From assembly GCA_024734555.1 (NCBI GenBank), contig JANPWX010000215.1, positions 1,928,929 to 1,992,928 of the forward strand: a stretch of DNA of 64,000 nucleotides, in the 5' to 3' direction. Both the position numbers and the translations under genes were made by a program. Below are positions 24,869 through 37,753 of this stretch, piece after piece (positions within the stretch are counted from its first letter, which is position 1; each line of letters opens with the position of its first letter). A model generated the notes under the pieces. It worked only from the letters and a program-made list of their open reading frames with translations. It made no database searches and had not been told where the DNA came from. Source of the stretch: Trochalopteron elliotii. Lineage: Eukaryota > Chordata > Aves > Passeriformes > Leiothrichidae.

Positions 24869-27800
24869 GTTACTTTTCATGGCAAAGAGTCAGAATTCAA
24901 AACAACAGAGGAAATGCAAAACAAAAGAGGGACTAATAAGGAATAGAGGAAAGGGTAAGAAAAGGCAGTGAGAGGGAAGAGGAAATAAACGGCTCAGAAA
25001 ATAAAGTCAAGAGAATTGTAAGGAAGCACTGCATGGGGATAGAAAACAAAGAAAGAGGAGAAAAATAAACATCCTGCCAAAACAAATATCTTGGTGAAGC
25101 ACAAACAGAACTAAATGCTCTCAAGAGCTTATGCTGGTATCCTCTGGCCAGAGAGCGAAATGTAAGAATGCTCTCACAAATCAGAATAGAGGACAAAGGG
25201 AAGAAATACAAACACTGTGCTCTCAGATTTGCATTCCATATGTAATTAGTATGCTGAATGAAAATGACCTTGTTATATCTGACATCAAAAGTTTTTGACA
25301 TACTCATCCTTTGGCATATATTTCCTCTCCGGGGCCTCAGTATTTTGCTCGACAGACTACTTAACATTTAACTATGCTACTGGACTCCATTAGAACTGAG
25401 GCAGAAGCACACTTCGAATTGCTCACAGACAGAACTTCTGTCAAGAAAGAAGAGTGAATTAAAAAAATAAAGTATTTGTTGCAAATTACTTGTTCCACTC
25501 CACTTACTACCTATCAAATGGTACTTTTCAGGAAAAGCTTCTCTGGGCTTGTCATCACCTCAGACACCTTCCTTCGTATATGAAGTCAGCATATCTTTTA
25601 GGGTGATTAAGGACGACCTCCATAAGTTCCTAGCAATCCTCCCTCCAAGAAATCAGACATTCAGGAACTGTGAAAAGTTTACATTTGGTAGTTGTTGCTG
25701 TTGTTTTTTTAAATTTCAGATGTTTGTGGTTGTAAACTGTTCACACTTGAAAAATTTTAGTAAGTGAGAAGACAGAATGCTGTTACACAGAAAACTATGG
25801 AAATGCAGAAACAAGAAATACTACATGCAAATGAAACTGGTGATGCAGATACACAGTTGCTGACATGAAAAGGATGTGAAGGAGACATTTTTATATTTTC
25901 AGTATTGTTTTCAGTTTGATCAAATCATCCTTGAAAAGGCACTGCTTGTGTTAGACAAACCTTGTGTGTGTGTTAGTATAGAACCTTATTACAGAAAAAA
26001 CCTCTAGTGTTTGGGTAAGCATCTCCATGGTGGAACATCACCCAGTTATATCACACAAACTGGTTGGTTAATATAATTGCACCAAACGTCATACCAGAGC
26101 TTTGAGGTTCGAAGAACAAGAAGGAAATTACGAAGGTAAAATACAATAGATGCAGAGAGAAGGAAAGAATGAGAGAGTGAAATGTCTATGAAGAAGAGCT
26201 GAGAATGTGAGGAAGGGACAGTGAAATAGAAAACTAAAACTTTAAGGGCTCTGGACATCAGTAGTTCACTTTTTGTCTGCTGTTTCTCATCCTGACCGAA
26301 GTGTTTCACTGTATGCTTCCTGCATCGCTTCCTTCTCCTTACAACATCTGAGGGATGTTGGAGAGATAGGACTGTAGTATACTGTGGTACAGGGTACAGG
26401 CCCTGCGTGGGTCAGAGAGATGTTGGAAAGAGTTGCCTATATGTAAGGGCCTGTGTCTGTTCCCAGGGCAGTAGTTTCTAAATTGTTTCAGCTCCTGTAA
26501 GGCAGTAAAATGGGCAGTTGTCTGTTATGAGTGAGAACATGGCTATTCTTTCATTAAAGATTACTGAACCACAATTTAACAAATGGCTTTGAACCACTAG
26601 GAATATGAACTGAACTCATTAGTAAAAGGGAAAAGTCTACTGTCCCATTGCTAATTGGCTATAAAATCTGGACTCCTAGAGCAAAGCCATTAACAGATGT
26701 GATGGATAATTTATAAAGGAGGACTTTAATGGACTTCACGTTTTTTCTAATGACAAAACAGGATAAGTAGGTGGATATAAGACTTTTCCCCACAAACTGC
26801 ATGTGCAATGTGTAGGAACAGACTGACTACTCCAGTTGAAGGGTGCAAACATAAACATCTCACGAAATGTTTACATGAACCCTTTTGTCCCTAGGACTGA
26901 CAGAATTATGCTCCTACTCCCATGACTAAATGTCATGCTATGTTTCAAAGAAAAAACCTGCAATGTCAAAATGGTTTATGTTGGTCTCATAGATTTTCTT
27001 TTTCCAGGAAATATAAATTTCATGGATCTCATCTTCCAGGATAAAGAAATATACAAGTATTTGCATTTCATTTGTATCAGAAGATATGTATTTCCAGAGA
27101 CTATTCATATTTCTGTTGAGCCAAGGAAAGACAGATTGAACACCACAAGATTTTTTTCTTTTTTTTTCCCAGGATTACCCTTCAAAGCCTCAAAATCTGA
27201 GAGCAATTGTTCATGCTTAACTATCTCCTGCATCAGTAATTCTTCCTCTGGTGAACTAACTACAGCTCTCTGGATTGATGGATGACTGCTTTAAGACTGA
27301 TGTCCTGTTGACAAGGCAGATGTGGAGGCACTAGAATTCAGAGGCCTAAGGTAGGACTTCTAGTGCAGGGCAATATGTAACATACTGCCAGAGAATACAT
27401 GACATAAATATATATAGATTAAAAAAAAAAAAAAGAAAACATATAGACTATGAAATAATAAGTGTCTTAATAACAATTTGAGAACCTAGGCTTACTACCA
27501 TACTAGATTAGAATTTCCTATGGGAAATATATTTATTTTTGAATAAACATTCAACAGAAAGTCTCAATTAAATTTTAACACTGATTTATTTTTTTCTGGA
27601 TAAATTTGCATTGCTTCAGGTTAGACTACTGAGAGTGAAAAAAAACCACATTTGAAAATCCTAATAAAAGTGGATAAAGCAAGCTGTTACAGACATCATG
27701 GACCATATAGACTCTGTTATACCATACTACATTTTATTTCATTGCACATATAAGCAATTAAATACAAAATTCCTCCATTCACATCGATACTCCTAGCAGC

Positions 27801-30077
27801 TGTTGCAAAAGCATTCACTGATACACAGATATTCCTCTCTAATCCTCCACATAAGCCTTGTAGCCACAGAGGGCTTTGTAGAGTCAGCACAAATCAATGC
27901 ATCTCATTTAATTAATGCTGAAGGGGGAAATAATCTCACACTAATAAGGCAGCAGACAAACTATCCTGACTGCTTGACTGTGCCTAAGGTCTTAACAGTA
28001 AACGGACATGAATTAAGAAGAGTAATACGACCTATATAAAAATGCTGCATCTGTCTGCCATGCTACTCTGCCTTCAGCAGGAGCACACAAACACAACCAC
28101 TGCTCAGCTTATGTGGGTCATGATTCATAATTGATATAGGATGAAGAAGAACTAAATAGTGACAAGCAAATAGTCTAGTTCAGAAGCATGGCAGTGGCTT
28201 GTTTTTGATTTTTGTCATTCCAAGGTACATTTAAAAGGAACAATGAAGATAATCTCTCTCAATTCTTTTCACAAATACACAGAAACAGATTGTTGGCAGA
28301 CACATGTCATTATCCACAGTGCTCTAGTACGCTACTCATGGCAGGGATAAAGCTATGAAAAAAAAACTGTGGCTTTTCTAACAGAACAAAAAATCTCTCA
28401 CACTTGACTAACAACATAAGTGTATGTTTTTATTATATTTCTTATTTATCATATTTTTCCAATAAACCATTTCTTGTATTTCTCCAATAAAATTATCTAT
28501 GTAGTATTGAAAAGCAGGAAGCAGAGAAAGGGCAATTTATGTGTCTTCCACCAAGGGAAATAGGTAAACAACAGCCCAGTTACTACTTTCACCTGATGTT
28601 ACCACATCTGCTGGCACCTGGAAGCTATTAGGTCCTGCCCACACTCTGCAGAAAACTGGAATGGATGAAAAATACCAGTGGCAGAATATTTCAGATGGCT
28701 GCTGAAAAGTATAAACTTTCTTACCAATAAATTTAAATGTGAATCAAAATATTTTGAAAATGAAAGTCAAAACATTTGGCATATATAACACAGATAAAAA
28801 AGAAAGAAAGGAAAAAGCAAACCACCTTGACTCTCTGAAAGTTAGGTCTACTTTCAACTGTTTGTTTGGGTTTTTTTCTGAAGCACGTGTTAAGCTACAG
28901 AAAGCTAAGGACCCTCTGCAGAAGGACTTGTGCCCTCTTCTTCCCAGTCCTAACCTAGCAGTAACAATAGAGTCATTTAACTATATTTTGCCTTTCATTT
29001 TCTCTTACAGTCCTGTCTTTTTGAGAAACTTGTTTGCATTTGGGACTTTATAACTGCAAAATTTCAAAAATCATCACAAAAATTCTCAGATGGGTATACT
29101 AATTTAGGGTGGTCCTTGTGTCACATCTGTCCTTTAGCTTCTTGGTTTCTTGGAAACAGTTAGTCAGCTCTTAAGTCTTTTGAACATGAGATGTGCAAAG
29201 CAGGAAAAAGAACCCTGAAGTATTTATTCTTCTGCTTCTGTTTACCTTTTCTCTTCTGAATAAATCAACTGAATTGTGATGATAAGCAAGCAACATTTTG
29301 CAAAACAAACAGCTTGTGAATTTTTTGGCACAGCAGAGCAGGTCTGTCTTCTCATTCCTTCCACTCAAAACAGCGTGACTTGCAACAACGATCTGCTCAC
29401 GGCCTTGTAAATTTACATGGCAATATTTACATAAAACTTTTGAAAGTCTCACAGTTTGAGTTACTTGTGTCATTTGAATATATAACAAAATATATCTCAT
29501 GATGTATTAATAACATCAGTGTGGGTGCAGTTTGTCCCTCTTGTCAGATTTAGAGGTTGGTGTCACATCTGAAGAAGTTCAATTATCTCCATTTCCCATT
29601 TCAAGATTTCACAAGTGTCAGAAGACAGCAAAAGTTCAAGTTGGATACCAGACAGGAAATGCCTTCCCTTAAATGTCGGTCTTGTTTTCTCTCCTACTGC
29701 AAGCTAATTCACCAAATCATATCCTATAAAAATTGCAATTCCATATTAACTTGGAAAAGAAATAAGAGACCCACAAGAACTAAGAGTGAAACAGGTAACA
29801 CAGCAGAAAAGCCTGATGACACTTTGGATCAGTTATAAAACTGGTGAAAAATCCAGTGAAAAATCACTGCTGTAGAGAAATAAGCACCTCTGTTAAAATT
29901 TACAAAAATAACCCAAGTAGGCTTGAATTATACGTCAAGTTCTGCTTGAAAAGCCAAATGCAGATTGATGGGAAGGTACAAGCCACTCTTATTTTCTAGC
30001 AGGTGGGATACTATTGTGATACTACAGAAGTCCCTTGTTAATTTGGCATAACATAGCTTTTATGTTTGTTCTTAAAG

Positions 30078-30184
30078 AAAACAAAACAAAACAAAACGAC
30101 AAAAACAAACAACACTAACAAAAACACAAACAAACAAAAAACCCAACCCCCCAAAACAAACAAGCAAACAAAAACAAAACAAAG
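30078..30184. repeat. A/C-rich low-complexity tract (AAAAC-like)
   Basis: A run of acaaaacaaaacaaaac and related aaac/caaac units with almost no G or T for about 100 bases. No SINE body is attached that I can recognise, so I call it a degenerate (AAAAC)n/(AAAC)n simple repeat. Confidence 0.9.
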
Positions 30185-32552
30185 AGCACATTGAAATCTA
30201 GAGAAGAGACCAAACTTAAGAACTGTCACACAACAAGGGCATGAGAATAAGAAAAGCATCACAAATAAATACTGGGAAGATATAAAATAAGATTTAACTG
30301 GCAAAGCAGCAGTTTGTACATGTTGAGAAAAATAGAAATCATCAGAAAGCAATCCATGAATACTGCCCATAAGGCAGTAAACATATACTGAAATTAGACT
30401 GAAAAATCGATATAATTTGCTCTAGCTCCCTTGTATTTGCAAAAGTATGTTAAACCTGGAAAAATGCTGAAGGAAGACAATAAATTAGGCAAGCTTTATG
30501 TAAGCCTATGCTATATGTATGTACAATACCTATCAATAACAGAGGATCTACTGGAAAAGAAACCATAAACTTAGTGATGTATTCATTAGCATCAGTTTAA
30601 ACCTTTATCATCAAAATCATGCTAGATGCTTCATTCATTCCCTGTATACATGAAATTACTGTCAAACAATTTTAGGAAAGTAGAAGGAATACAGAATTAG
30701 TTCAACATGAATTCCAAGCTTTATCTGCTCAGACATTATACCATGGAATCTCCCTCTCAGATGGAACTGATGAGAAAACACAGACAGGAGGGGTGTGAGG
30801 TGGGGGGTGGTGTAGTGGAATATCAAGGAACCAGACACCTTAGTGAACTGATCAAGAAGGAAAGAATTGAAAAGAAAACAACACCTAAAAACTAAGGGTT
30901 TAGGCTTCCCAACCTACAATAAATACAGTAATGACAAGAAAACACTTCCATTTTACAAGTTAAAAGAGACTTCAAGTCTCCCATGAGAAAAAAGGAACGG
31001 AACTTGAGAAAGAGAGCACAACAAAGAAATGCTATATTGTGTTTTCGACATGATGCCAGTGATTGCTAATAGCATGTAAACAGTAGCCTTGGCTATAGCA
31101 GGAATAACACTAATACATTGTTAGCAGCTTTTCTACTGGATTATTATTCATTATGGTCACTGTGGATGTAGGCCACATTCACTGACAAAATCTACTGGAT
31201 CAGAAATTACTATCATGAAGGGACAGTTATGTCAGGATAAACAGTGATGATTTGGAATATGCTTTTTTAATACTTTTTTATTCCTCTTCTATTTCTTTGA
31301 TTCTTTCAATGGAATTGCACCTCAAAATGCACTACCAGGACTTGAAAGCAAACCATACTTACTTGCTCTACACAAAAAGTTGCTCCTAGCAGCAGCATGT
31401 TACCTACTACATACCACACCAACAACATGCTCTCGGACAAACAGTTCTTTTCTTTTTTTTTGACACAAAAGCTGGCAGTGCCCATTCTTCAAGTCATTGA
31501 AAACTGACTGGCAATGGGCCATCAATTCCCCTACTTTCCTACATACTGAAGTGTTTTTACAATTTTCCACTTTTCAAAGGTTACTTTGAACTTAATGCTC
31601 AAAAATCATGAATTTCTAACATAGTACATGCTAATGCCTTGACTTGATACACTGAATTTCTAGTTTATCATATCTCTAAACTGGAATTAATAGTGCAAAT
31701 TAAAATTGCCTTATTTGATTCAATTTCTTTGATTAGCTGTTTTAAATATATCCAAGTAAAAAATGAAATTTTTGTTATCTTAATTTAACATTAGAGAGTA
31801 GAACACATATGTGAATTAAACTTAGATTGACCTTTTAATGGCACTAACATCCAGCTTTTTATACCAATTGCTCAGACACAAGTTTGCACTGCAAGCAAGA
31901 AAAAAATGAACACAAAAACTCCACTGATGGCAATTAGCACATTTCTGGCTCACTGAAAACCAGAAACTGCCAATTTTGATCCTAATGCCACAGATGCATC
32001 CCCTTTAGGAAGGAATACTTTTCATTCCTGGAGCAATGCAAATACAAAGAACATAAAGTTTTTAACCATCCTAGATGGTTTTACACATGACAGATTTACA
32101 CAGAGAAAAAGTGCTGTGTGCTGTTGAACTCAGGTCAATGCATGCCTGTTAGTTAGGGTGCTGAAGAACAAATGGTAGAGATAAGGCTATTTAAGGACTT
32201 TAAAGCTATCTGTGGAAATAATTTCAGCCCTTCCAAAATAGTCCTGTGCTTGTTTATTTTTTGTGAAATTGCCTCTTCTAAATGGCTTTATTCTCAGATT
32301 ACTAGGTACAGTTATCAGGAAGAATAACAAGTTTTTTATTTTTTCAGTTGAAATACTTAGTAGCTTACCACGATTTTACTTAATTTTACTATTTTAAAAG
32401 TCAGCAAAAATGTGCTGGGCCTGAAGGTATCTTGGGATAAAAGGCAGCCTAACCAATAAATATTAATCTGCTAATTCTACTTGTACATATATTACGTTAA
32501 TTTAAATAAAGCACATAAATAAACAGACGAAAGAAGATAGGTTTGTAAATAC

Positions 32553-32816
32553 CATGACTGTTGCATCGTGACGTTTCCACAAGCCGATTGTTTTGGTCAT
32601 AGCATGCCATGGCCTGGTAACGATAGCCTTGTCCACATTCCTTAACGTCTCCTTGTACCTTCACTCCCAGCAATACTTCCATCTTACCCTCCGGTAAAAT
32701 ACAGTCTGACCAATTCCCCACAGGCTGAGCACTGTACTTGTCACACGGGCAAAACTGATTCTCAATTAGAGGATACAACTGAGAATTTCTACATTTGTCC
32801 TTTTTCTTACTTTTTC
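32553..32816 (-). CDS. THSD7A: THSD7A exon 7: basic linker and NWSDC TSP1 repeat
   Basis: 264 bases, phase 1 in and out, 87 full codons, the longest exon here. It reads KSKKKDKCRNSQLYPLIENQ, FCPCDKYSAQPVGNWSDCIL, PEGKMEVLLGVKVQGDVKEC, GQGYRYQAMACYDQNNRLVE, TSRCNSH. The N-terminal KSKKKDK run is strongly basic and is a plausible heparan-sulphate contact (inference). N-W-S is a sequon directly at the single tryptophan of this atypical TSP1 repeat. CGQGYRYQAMAC is the usual strand B motif of the family. Agreement with recalled human sequence is about 90%. The acceptor is ctttctag/GAAAAA and the donor CATG/gtattt. Confidence 0.95.
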
Positions 32817-35193
32817 CTAGAAAGAAAAAATAGTTATTATCAAGTTTGTATCAGTTTACAGCTTATCTCCCAAAAATTTCACTTAGACTTCTGTAACAAT
32901 GGCTTGCAACTACATATATACGCCTAATACATGTTACATTCATCTTCATTAAATTAGGTTATTAACTTGAATTTCTAAAGCAGTGGATACCTACAATTTA
33001 CACAAAGACATTTCCTTTTTTTAAAAGAAGACGTAATTTATATTTAATTTGGATAAAAATGTTTCAGGAGTAAAGTTTGAAAAAGTTAGTAATTAAACAA
33101 GTACACTCTTTTCCTTCTATTTCATCAGCAGTGTGCAGTTCAACCACAAGATTTCTATCTGGATCAAGCTTTTTCAAGTTGAAAGAAGAATCAAGATGGA
33201 AGTAACATGCATCTTTGCTACACTAGTACCTTCTTTCAAAATGTCAAAATTCTTTAATCACCTGTTATCGTACATTTGTTCATAATTACCATTCTTCCCC
33301 TGTAATAGAATAAGCTCCTTCCCTGAATTTGTTTCCATTCAGTTCGGTTCTTGTTTTCTTTCCTGAACTGGAGCATAGGGGCATCCATTCAATTTTCCCT
33401 TTCCATTAAATATATTTCAATCTTCTCTTTGGTAAACTTTACTTAGTTTTCCTTTCCATACCAGACAGTTCATATAAATTAATGTAGTAGTACTTGCAAA
33501 AGTAGTGGCTGTTACTAAGTAGTATCTAAGTAATTGTTACTTAGATATTACTGTAAATTAATATTCTGTAGCATTTTCCTTGCTATTCAAAACAAGGCAC
33601 TGGACATAACATTCCAGCATCCTTAGTTCTTGTATTTGCTATTACCTTCATTTAGAATAGAAAATGGGTACCTGGAGGAAAGTTTATCCTTTTGACAACA
33701 CAACTTCTTACTAAATATATGCTTCTCCTCTGGAAGAATTTACGAGGGATAATTATGAATTCATTCTAAGTCAAACATTATGAATTAGTTTGGGTAACAC
33801 ATTGCCACAGAGAGTACACCATGGCACATATCACAGAGTTGGCAAGTTTGAAGGGGTAATTTAAATGAGGACAGGAAGTATCACAAAGTGTTAATAATGT
33901 GGTAGGAGAATATGTAGTTTCTTGTTCTGTTTTTAAAATAAGGAAAAATACTGTTAATCAGTTTTGCCCATTTTTCCCTTGTGGAAGCAAACCTGACATA
34001 AAGCTTACTGGAATTATTAGACAGTCACAGTGAGGCTTCTTGAAAATCATGAATTATTCATTGTCCACTGGTCTTCAGATTTACAGGGGGATGGAGACAG
34101 GGATAGGGTTTGGATCCTATCACATTCTTTCTGAGCCTGCTAATGGGCACCCCCCTTAGCTAGCTTCCCTCCACTACAGACAACACAGACTAATTGGCAA
34201 AGAGTACAGTGACAGAGGCCAAGCCTCACTCTTGAGGTTTCAATTCTAATTTAGAAGCAAGGCATGGGTTTTTTTTCACTTTATGCAGAAGAAAAAATAA
34301 TTTAAAAAAACCCCAAAAAACAACGGATTAAAAAGAAGTTGAAAAAAAGAAGTTTTAAAGTGGAACAGTGTCCATTACATAGAACTAAGACAAGTCTGTG
34401 GCAAGGGCATCACTGGTAAATGTTTTTTTTCTGCTAAGTAAAACATGAAGAGGCTTCTTGGGACGCAAAATAAGAGCACTATTACTTGTCTCAAGAAATG
34501 AGGCAAAAAAATCAGCAGTGTATTGCCTTATGTGGTCTGTGGTGCTGGATGTAGACAATGAAAAATGGCGAAAGAAAGAACTGGGAGAGCAAACATTCAG
34601 CCAGAGAAAGGATTGGCTCAATCATAAATCTGATATTCAAGTCTGCAGCTAAGTTCAAAAGAGGCAAGACAAAGATTAGGGCTGAAAATGGTGAACTATA
34701 GCAAAATGCTGAAAACCACTCAGCTGCCATAGTGATTCTAAATGCACCAAAAAACACCATGAGAGAAGGAAGCCTGCTTTAGCCAAGATCAGGTGCAGGA
34801 AGAGAAGGCAAGTGGGTTAACATCTGATGCTGTTAAGGTGAGATGATTGCTGACTTATCTGTCAAAAAAAACCAAAAAACCCACATAGAAAAAAACCAAA
34901 CAAACAAAATCCCCCATACTATGTGCACTGTATTTAGAAACAAAAAACTCTATTCTTCTATGTTCTCCCATCTTCTCTCTAGCTACTTACCCATATCAAG
35001 AGTCTCTGACAGACAGCACGAGTTTCTACTCCTGGGTATTGTTCCACCAGCAGTATATAGAGCATGACACTGGATCTGCTTTCTGCCACTATGACAAACA
35101 CTTGTCATAAGGGAACCTCTGAAGGTCTCAGGTTTTAAACAAAACATTATCAATAATTAATAAAAGAAATATTATTTCGCTTGTTACTCTTAC
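32817..35193 (-). other. THSD7A: intron 6-7 (2.4 kb)
   Basis: AT-rich unique sequence. A-rich low-complexity patches occur at about 34270-34350 and 34865-34915. No exon or retroelement is recognised. Confidence 0.75.
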
Positions 35194-35388
35194 CAACAAG
35201 AGTGCGTTTTCTTGTCCTTACTCCTCCACAGTCTCCATTACAGGGAGAAAATTTTGACCAATTTGTAAACTGACAGTCATCTTGGCAGGGAATCTGGCAC
35301 ATCTGTGTTAAGGGTGGTAATGGGCCAGAGTATTTAAGGCACTCACTGATGTCAGCTTGTCCCCCATCTTGTCTGCGACAAGTAATTG
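35194..35388 (-). CDS. THSD7A: THSD7A exon 6: TSP1 exon with CQIPCQDDCQFTNWSKF
   Basis: 195 bases, phase 1 in and out, 64 full codons. It reads ITCRRQDGGQADISECLKYS, then GPLPPLTQMCQIPCQDDCQF and TNWSKFSPCNGDCGG, ending VRTRKRTLVG. The first half completes the repeat opened in exon 5; CQIPCQDDC links to the next repeat. N-W-S is an N-glycosylation sequon next to a single tryptophan. CNGDCGG has D where O-fucosylation needs S or T. The RTRKR stretch gives the arginine ladder. The acceptor is cttccag/CAATTA and the donor GTTG/gtaaga. A frame-preserving cassette. Confidence 0.95.
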
Positions 35389-36118
35389 CTGGAAGCAAAA
35401 AGAGATGGAGTCTAATTCACCATTTTTTTTATGAATGTCTCTATTCATATTAAATCTACAATATTCCATCAGAAAATCACACTGAAAGCCCAGAATACCT
35501 ATACAAAGACTTAATATTTGCTGTCAGCTTTACCTTGAATGAATACATTTGACATTTCCCACTTAAGACTTTGTTTGCAATAATTTATCACAGAAAAAAA
35601 AAGGTTACAGACAACTGTAAATATTATAAAGGTTGCACCATGTTATCCACACCTGTTATACTACTTTACACATTATCATTTTGCCTGATGTCACTGACAC
35701 AATCTACAATCTCAGACATTAAAAACTTCCAATATCATCTTAAGTAACTTAATTGTATAAGATATAAAGTTTTATCAGCAAATTGAATTTTAGAACGATG
35801 GATAGGCTTAAAATTTGGAAGCAGATTTGAGTTCTGGATACCACTTAACCCTTTACAACAGTATTGCTGTCTGACATTCTTCAGCAATTTTTGATCTTGA
35901 AAAAGGTTTGAAGAATATAGCATGTTTCCTAGGAAAGGATCTTCAGCCATTAGGGGTACAACTTTATAGAACGTGATATCCATGTCCTGAATAAAAGCTT
36001 CTTACTTAAGAAAAACAAGTTCTTTAAGGAAAAATCAGGTCACACAAAAGTGAGGAGTTGGAACAAAAGGATTAACAAATAGTAGGGAGGGCAGTTTCAT
36101 TAATATAGTCTTTAACAA

Positions 36119-37000
36119 TCACAGAATGGTTAATGTTAAGGGATCACTGCAGATCCCTGCTCAAGAAGGGTCCCCTAGTGCAGATGGTACAGAAATGTGC
36201 CCAGAAGCCTTTTGAATACCTCCAGGGAAGGAGGCTCCACAACTTCTCTGGGCAAACTGTTCCAGTGCTCAGTCATCCTCACAGTAAAAAAGCTTCTCCT
36301 CATGTTCAGGTGAAACTTTCTGTGCTTCAGTTTCTGCCTGTTGTCTCTTGTCCTAAAACTTGGTACCACCAAGAAGAGCCTGGCTCCATCACCTTGACAT
36401 CCTCCCTTCAAATACTTATAGACATTGATAAGATCCCCTCTCAGTCTTCTCAAGGGTGAACAGGCCCAGCTTTCTCAGCCTTTCCTCACAAGAGAGATGC
36501 CCTTAATCATCACTGTCACCCTCAGCTAGATCTGCTCCAGGACTTCCATATCTCTCTTGTACTGAGGAGCCCAGAACTGGATGCCAGCTGCAGCCTCACC
36601 AGGGCTGAGAACAAGGGCAGGATCATTTCCCTCAACCTGCCAGCAATACTCTTCCTAATGCACACCAGGACACCATTGGCATTTTTGGCCACAAAGGGCA
36701 TTGCTGGCTCATAGAAAGCTCATTGTCCACTAGGACCCCCAGTGGGGGAGGTCCTTTCTCCACAGAGATGCTCTCCAGGAGGTGAGTGTCCTGGTGCATG
36801 GGGTTATTCCTCCCCAAGTGCAGGACCCTGTTGACTTGCTGTTGTCGAATATCAGATGGTTCTTCTCTGCCCATCTCTTCTAATTGCCTGGATCCTTCTG
36901 AAGGGCTACACAGACCTGTGGGGTATCAACCACTCATCCCAGTTTTGTATCACCAGCAAACTTTCTGAGGAGGCACTCTACCCCTTCAAGAAAGTCCACG
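36119..37000 (-). mobile_element. CR1 LINE, reverse-transcriptase C-terminus and 3' end (minus strand)
   Basis: Read on the minus strand, this piece has the end of CR1 ORF2: HLGRNNPMHQ, GVLVDNELSMSQQC, then [35 protein letters not shown] and [17 protein letters not shown]. It ends with the CR1 tail complement (cacagaatggtt at 36120-36131). About 880 bases survive, with frameshifts between the blocks, so it is a dead copy. Its orientation is the same as the host gene. Confidence 0.9.
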
Positions 37001-37429
37001 ATGCTCTATAATTGTTTTGGGGTTTTTTTAAGCATGATTGCTTATCTATTCCAAGCTCAGTAAACCTAACTTTAGTTCCTTCCCCAAAACATCATAAGAC
37101 TTATCATACAGTAACAAGATAGGAAACTTTTAGTTGTTTGTTCACACAACAGAATTATATTTACGCTTCTTGGCATCTGACAGCACACAGTAGATGTGGT
37201 AGCTCGACTGTAAAATAATTTGGGTCACCTGTTGTTGCAGTGGCATTGCATCTAAATATTCTGTATTCATATGAAGGAATACAGGTTTTTATATTACACT
37301 CCATAATTTTAGCATAGGTCTTCAATTGTGCTGACAATAATTGTGTTATTGGCACAAATTGAAAAAAAAATCAAGTTCAACTGTTGGAGAAAAGGGGAGT
37401 ATGAATGCAACACTTCAAAATAAAAAACT

Positions 37430-37753
37430 GCCTATAAGTGAGCAGGAAGAGGGGCAGGTGCCCATCTCTTCTCTCTGGTGACCACTGGAAGGACGTGAGG
37501 GAATGGTCTGAGGCTGTGTCATGGGACATTAATTTAGATATTAGGAAAGGGTTCTTCACCCAGTTGGGAATTGAACAGGCTTCCCAAAACTGAACAGGGA
37601 AATGGTCACAGCACCAAGCCTGACAGAGTTCAAAAAGCATTGGGACAACACTCTCAGGCATGTGGTGTGACTCTTGGGGCTGTCCTGTGCAGGGGCAGGT
37701 GTTGACTTCAATGGTATTTGCGGGTCCCTTCCAACTCAGGATATTCTATAATT
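37430..37753 (+). mobile_element. CR1 LINE 3' end (plus strand)
   Basis: A 5'-truncated CR1 copy. It shows gtgcccatctcttctctctg, gaatggtctgaggctgtgtc, ttaggaaagggttcttcacc, the ggaaatggtcacagcaccaa segment and gtgtgactcttgggg, ending cccttccaactcaggatatt plus ctataatta. It has small insertions and deletions and no intact frame. Same subfamily as the copy at 24645-24868, to judge by shared wording. It is antisense to THSD7A. Confidence 0.9.

Larger units (their letters stand above)
21443..32552 (-). other. THSD7A: intron 7-8 (11.1 kb, longest in window)
   Basis: AT-rich. It contains one clear CR1 3' end (24645-24868) and an A/C-rich low-complexity tract (30078-30184). A purine-rich stretch near 24890-25080 gives a serine/leucine-rich open frame on the opposite strand that has no gene-like features. 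No exon or RNA gene was seen. Confidence 0.75.

Noticed and set aside
24933..25367. 144-codon open frame on the minus strand
   Set aside because: Rich in S, L and F because it is the complement of a purine-rich tract; no recognisable domain or splice context.
30078..30184. A/C-rich tract as the tail of a SINE or retrogene
   Set aside because: No body with a promoter box or coding match on either side, and the tract is mixed AAAC/AAAAC instead of a clean poly-A.
36175..36874. Reverse-transcriptase-like coding frames as an active gene
   Set aside because: They are pieces of one CR1 copy with frameshifts between blocks and only the C-terminal part of ORF2.
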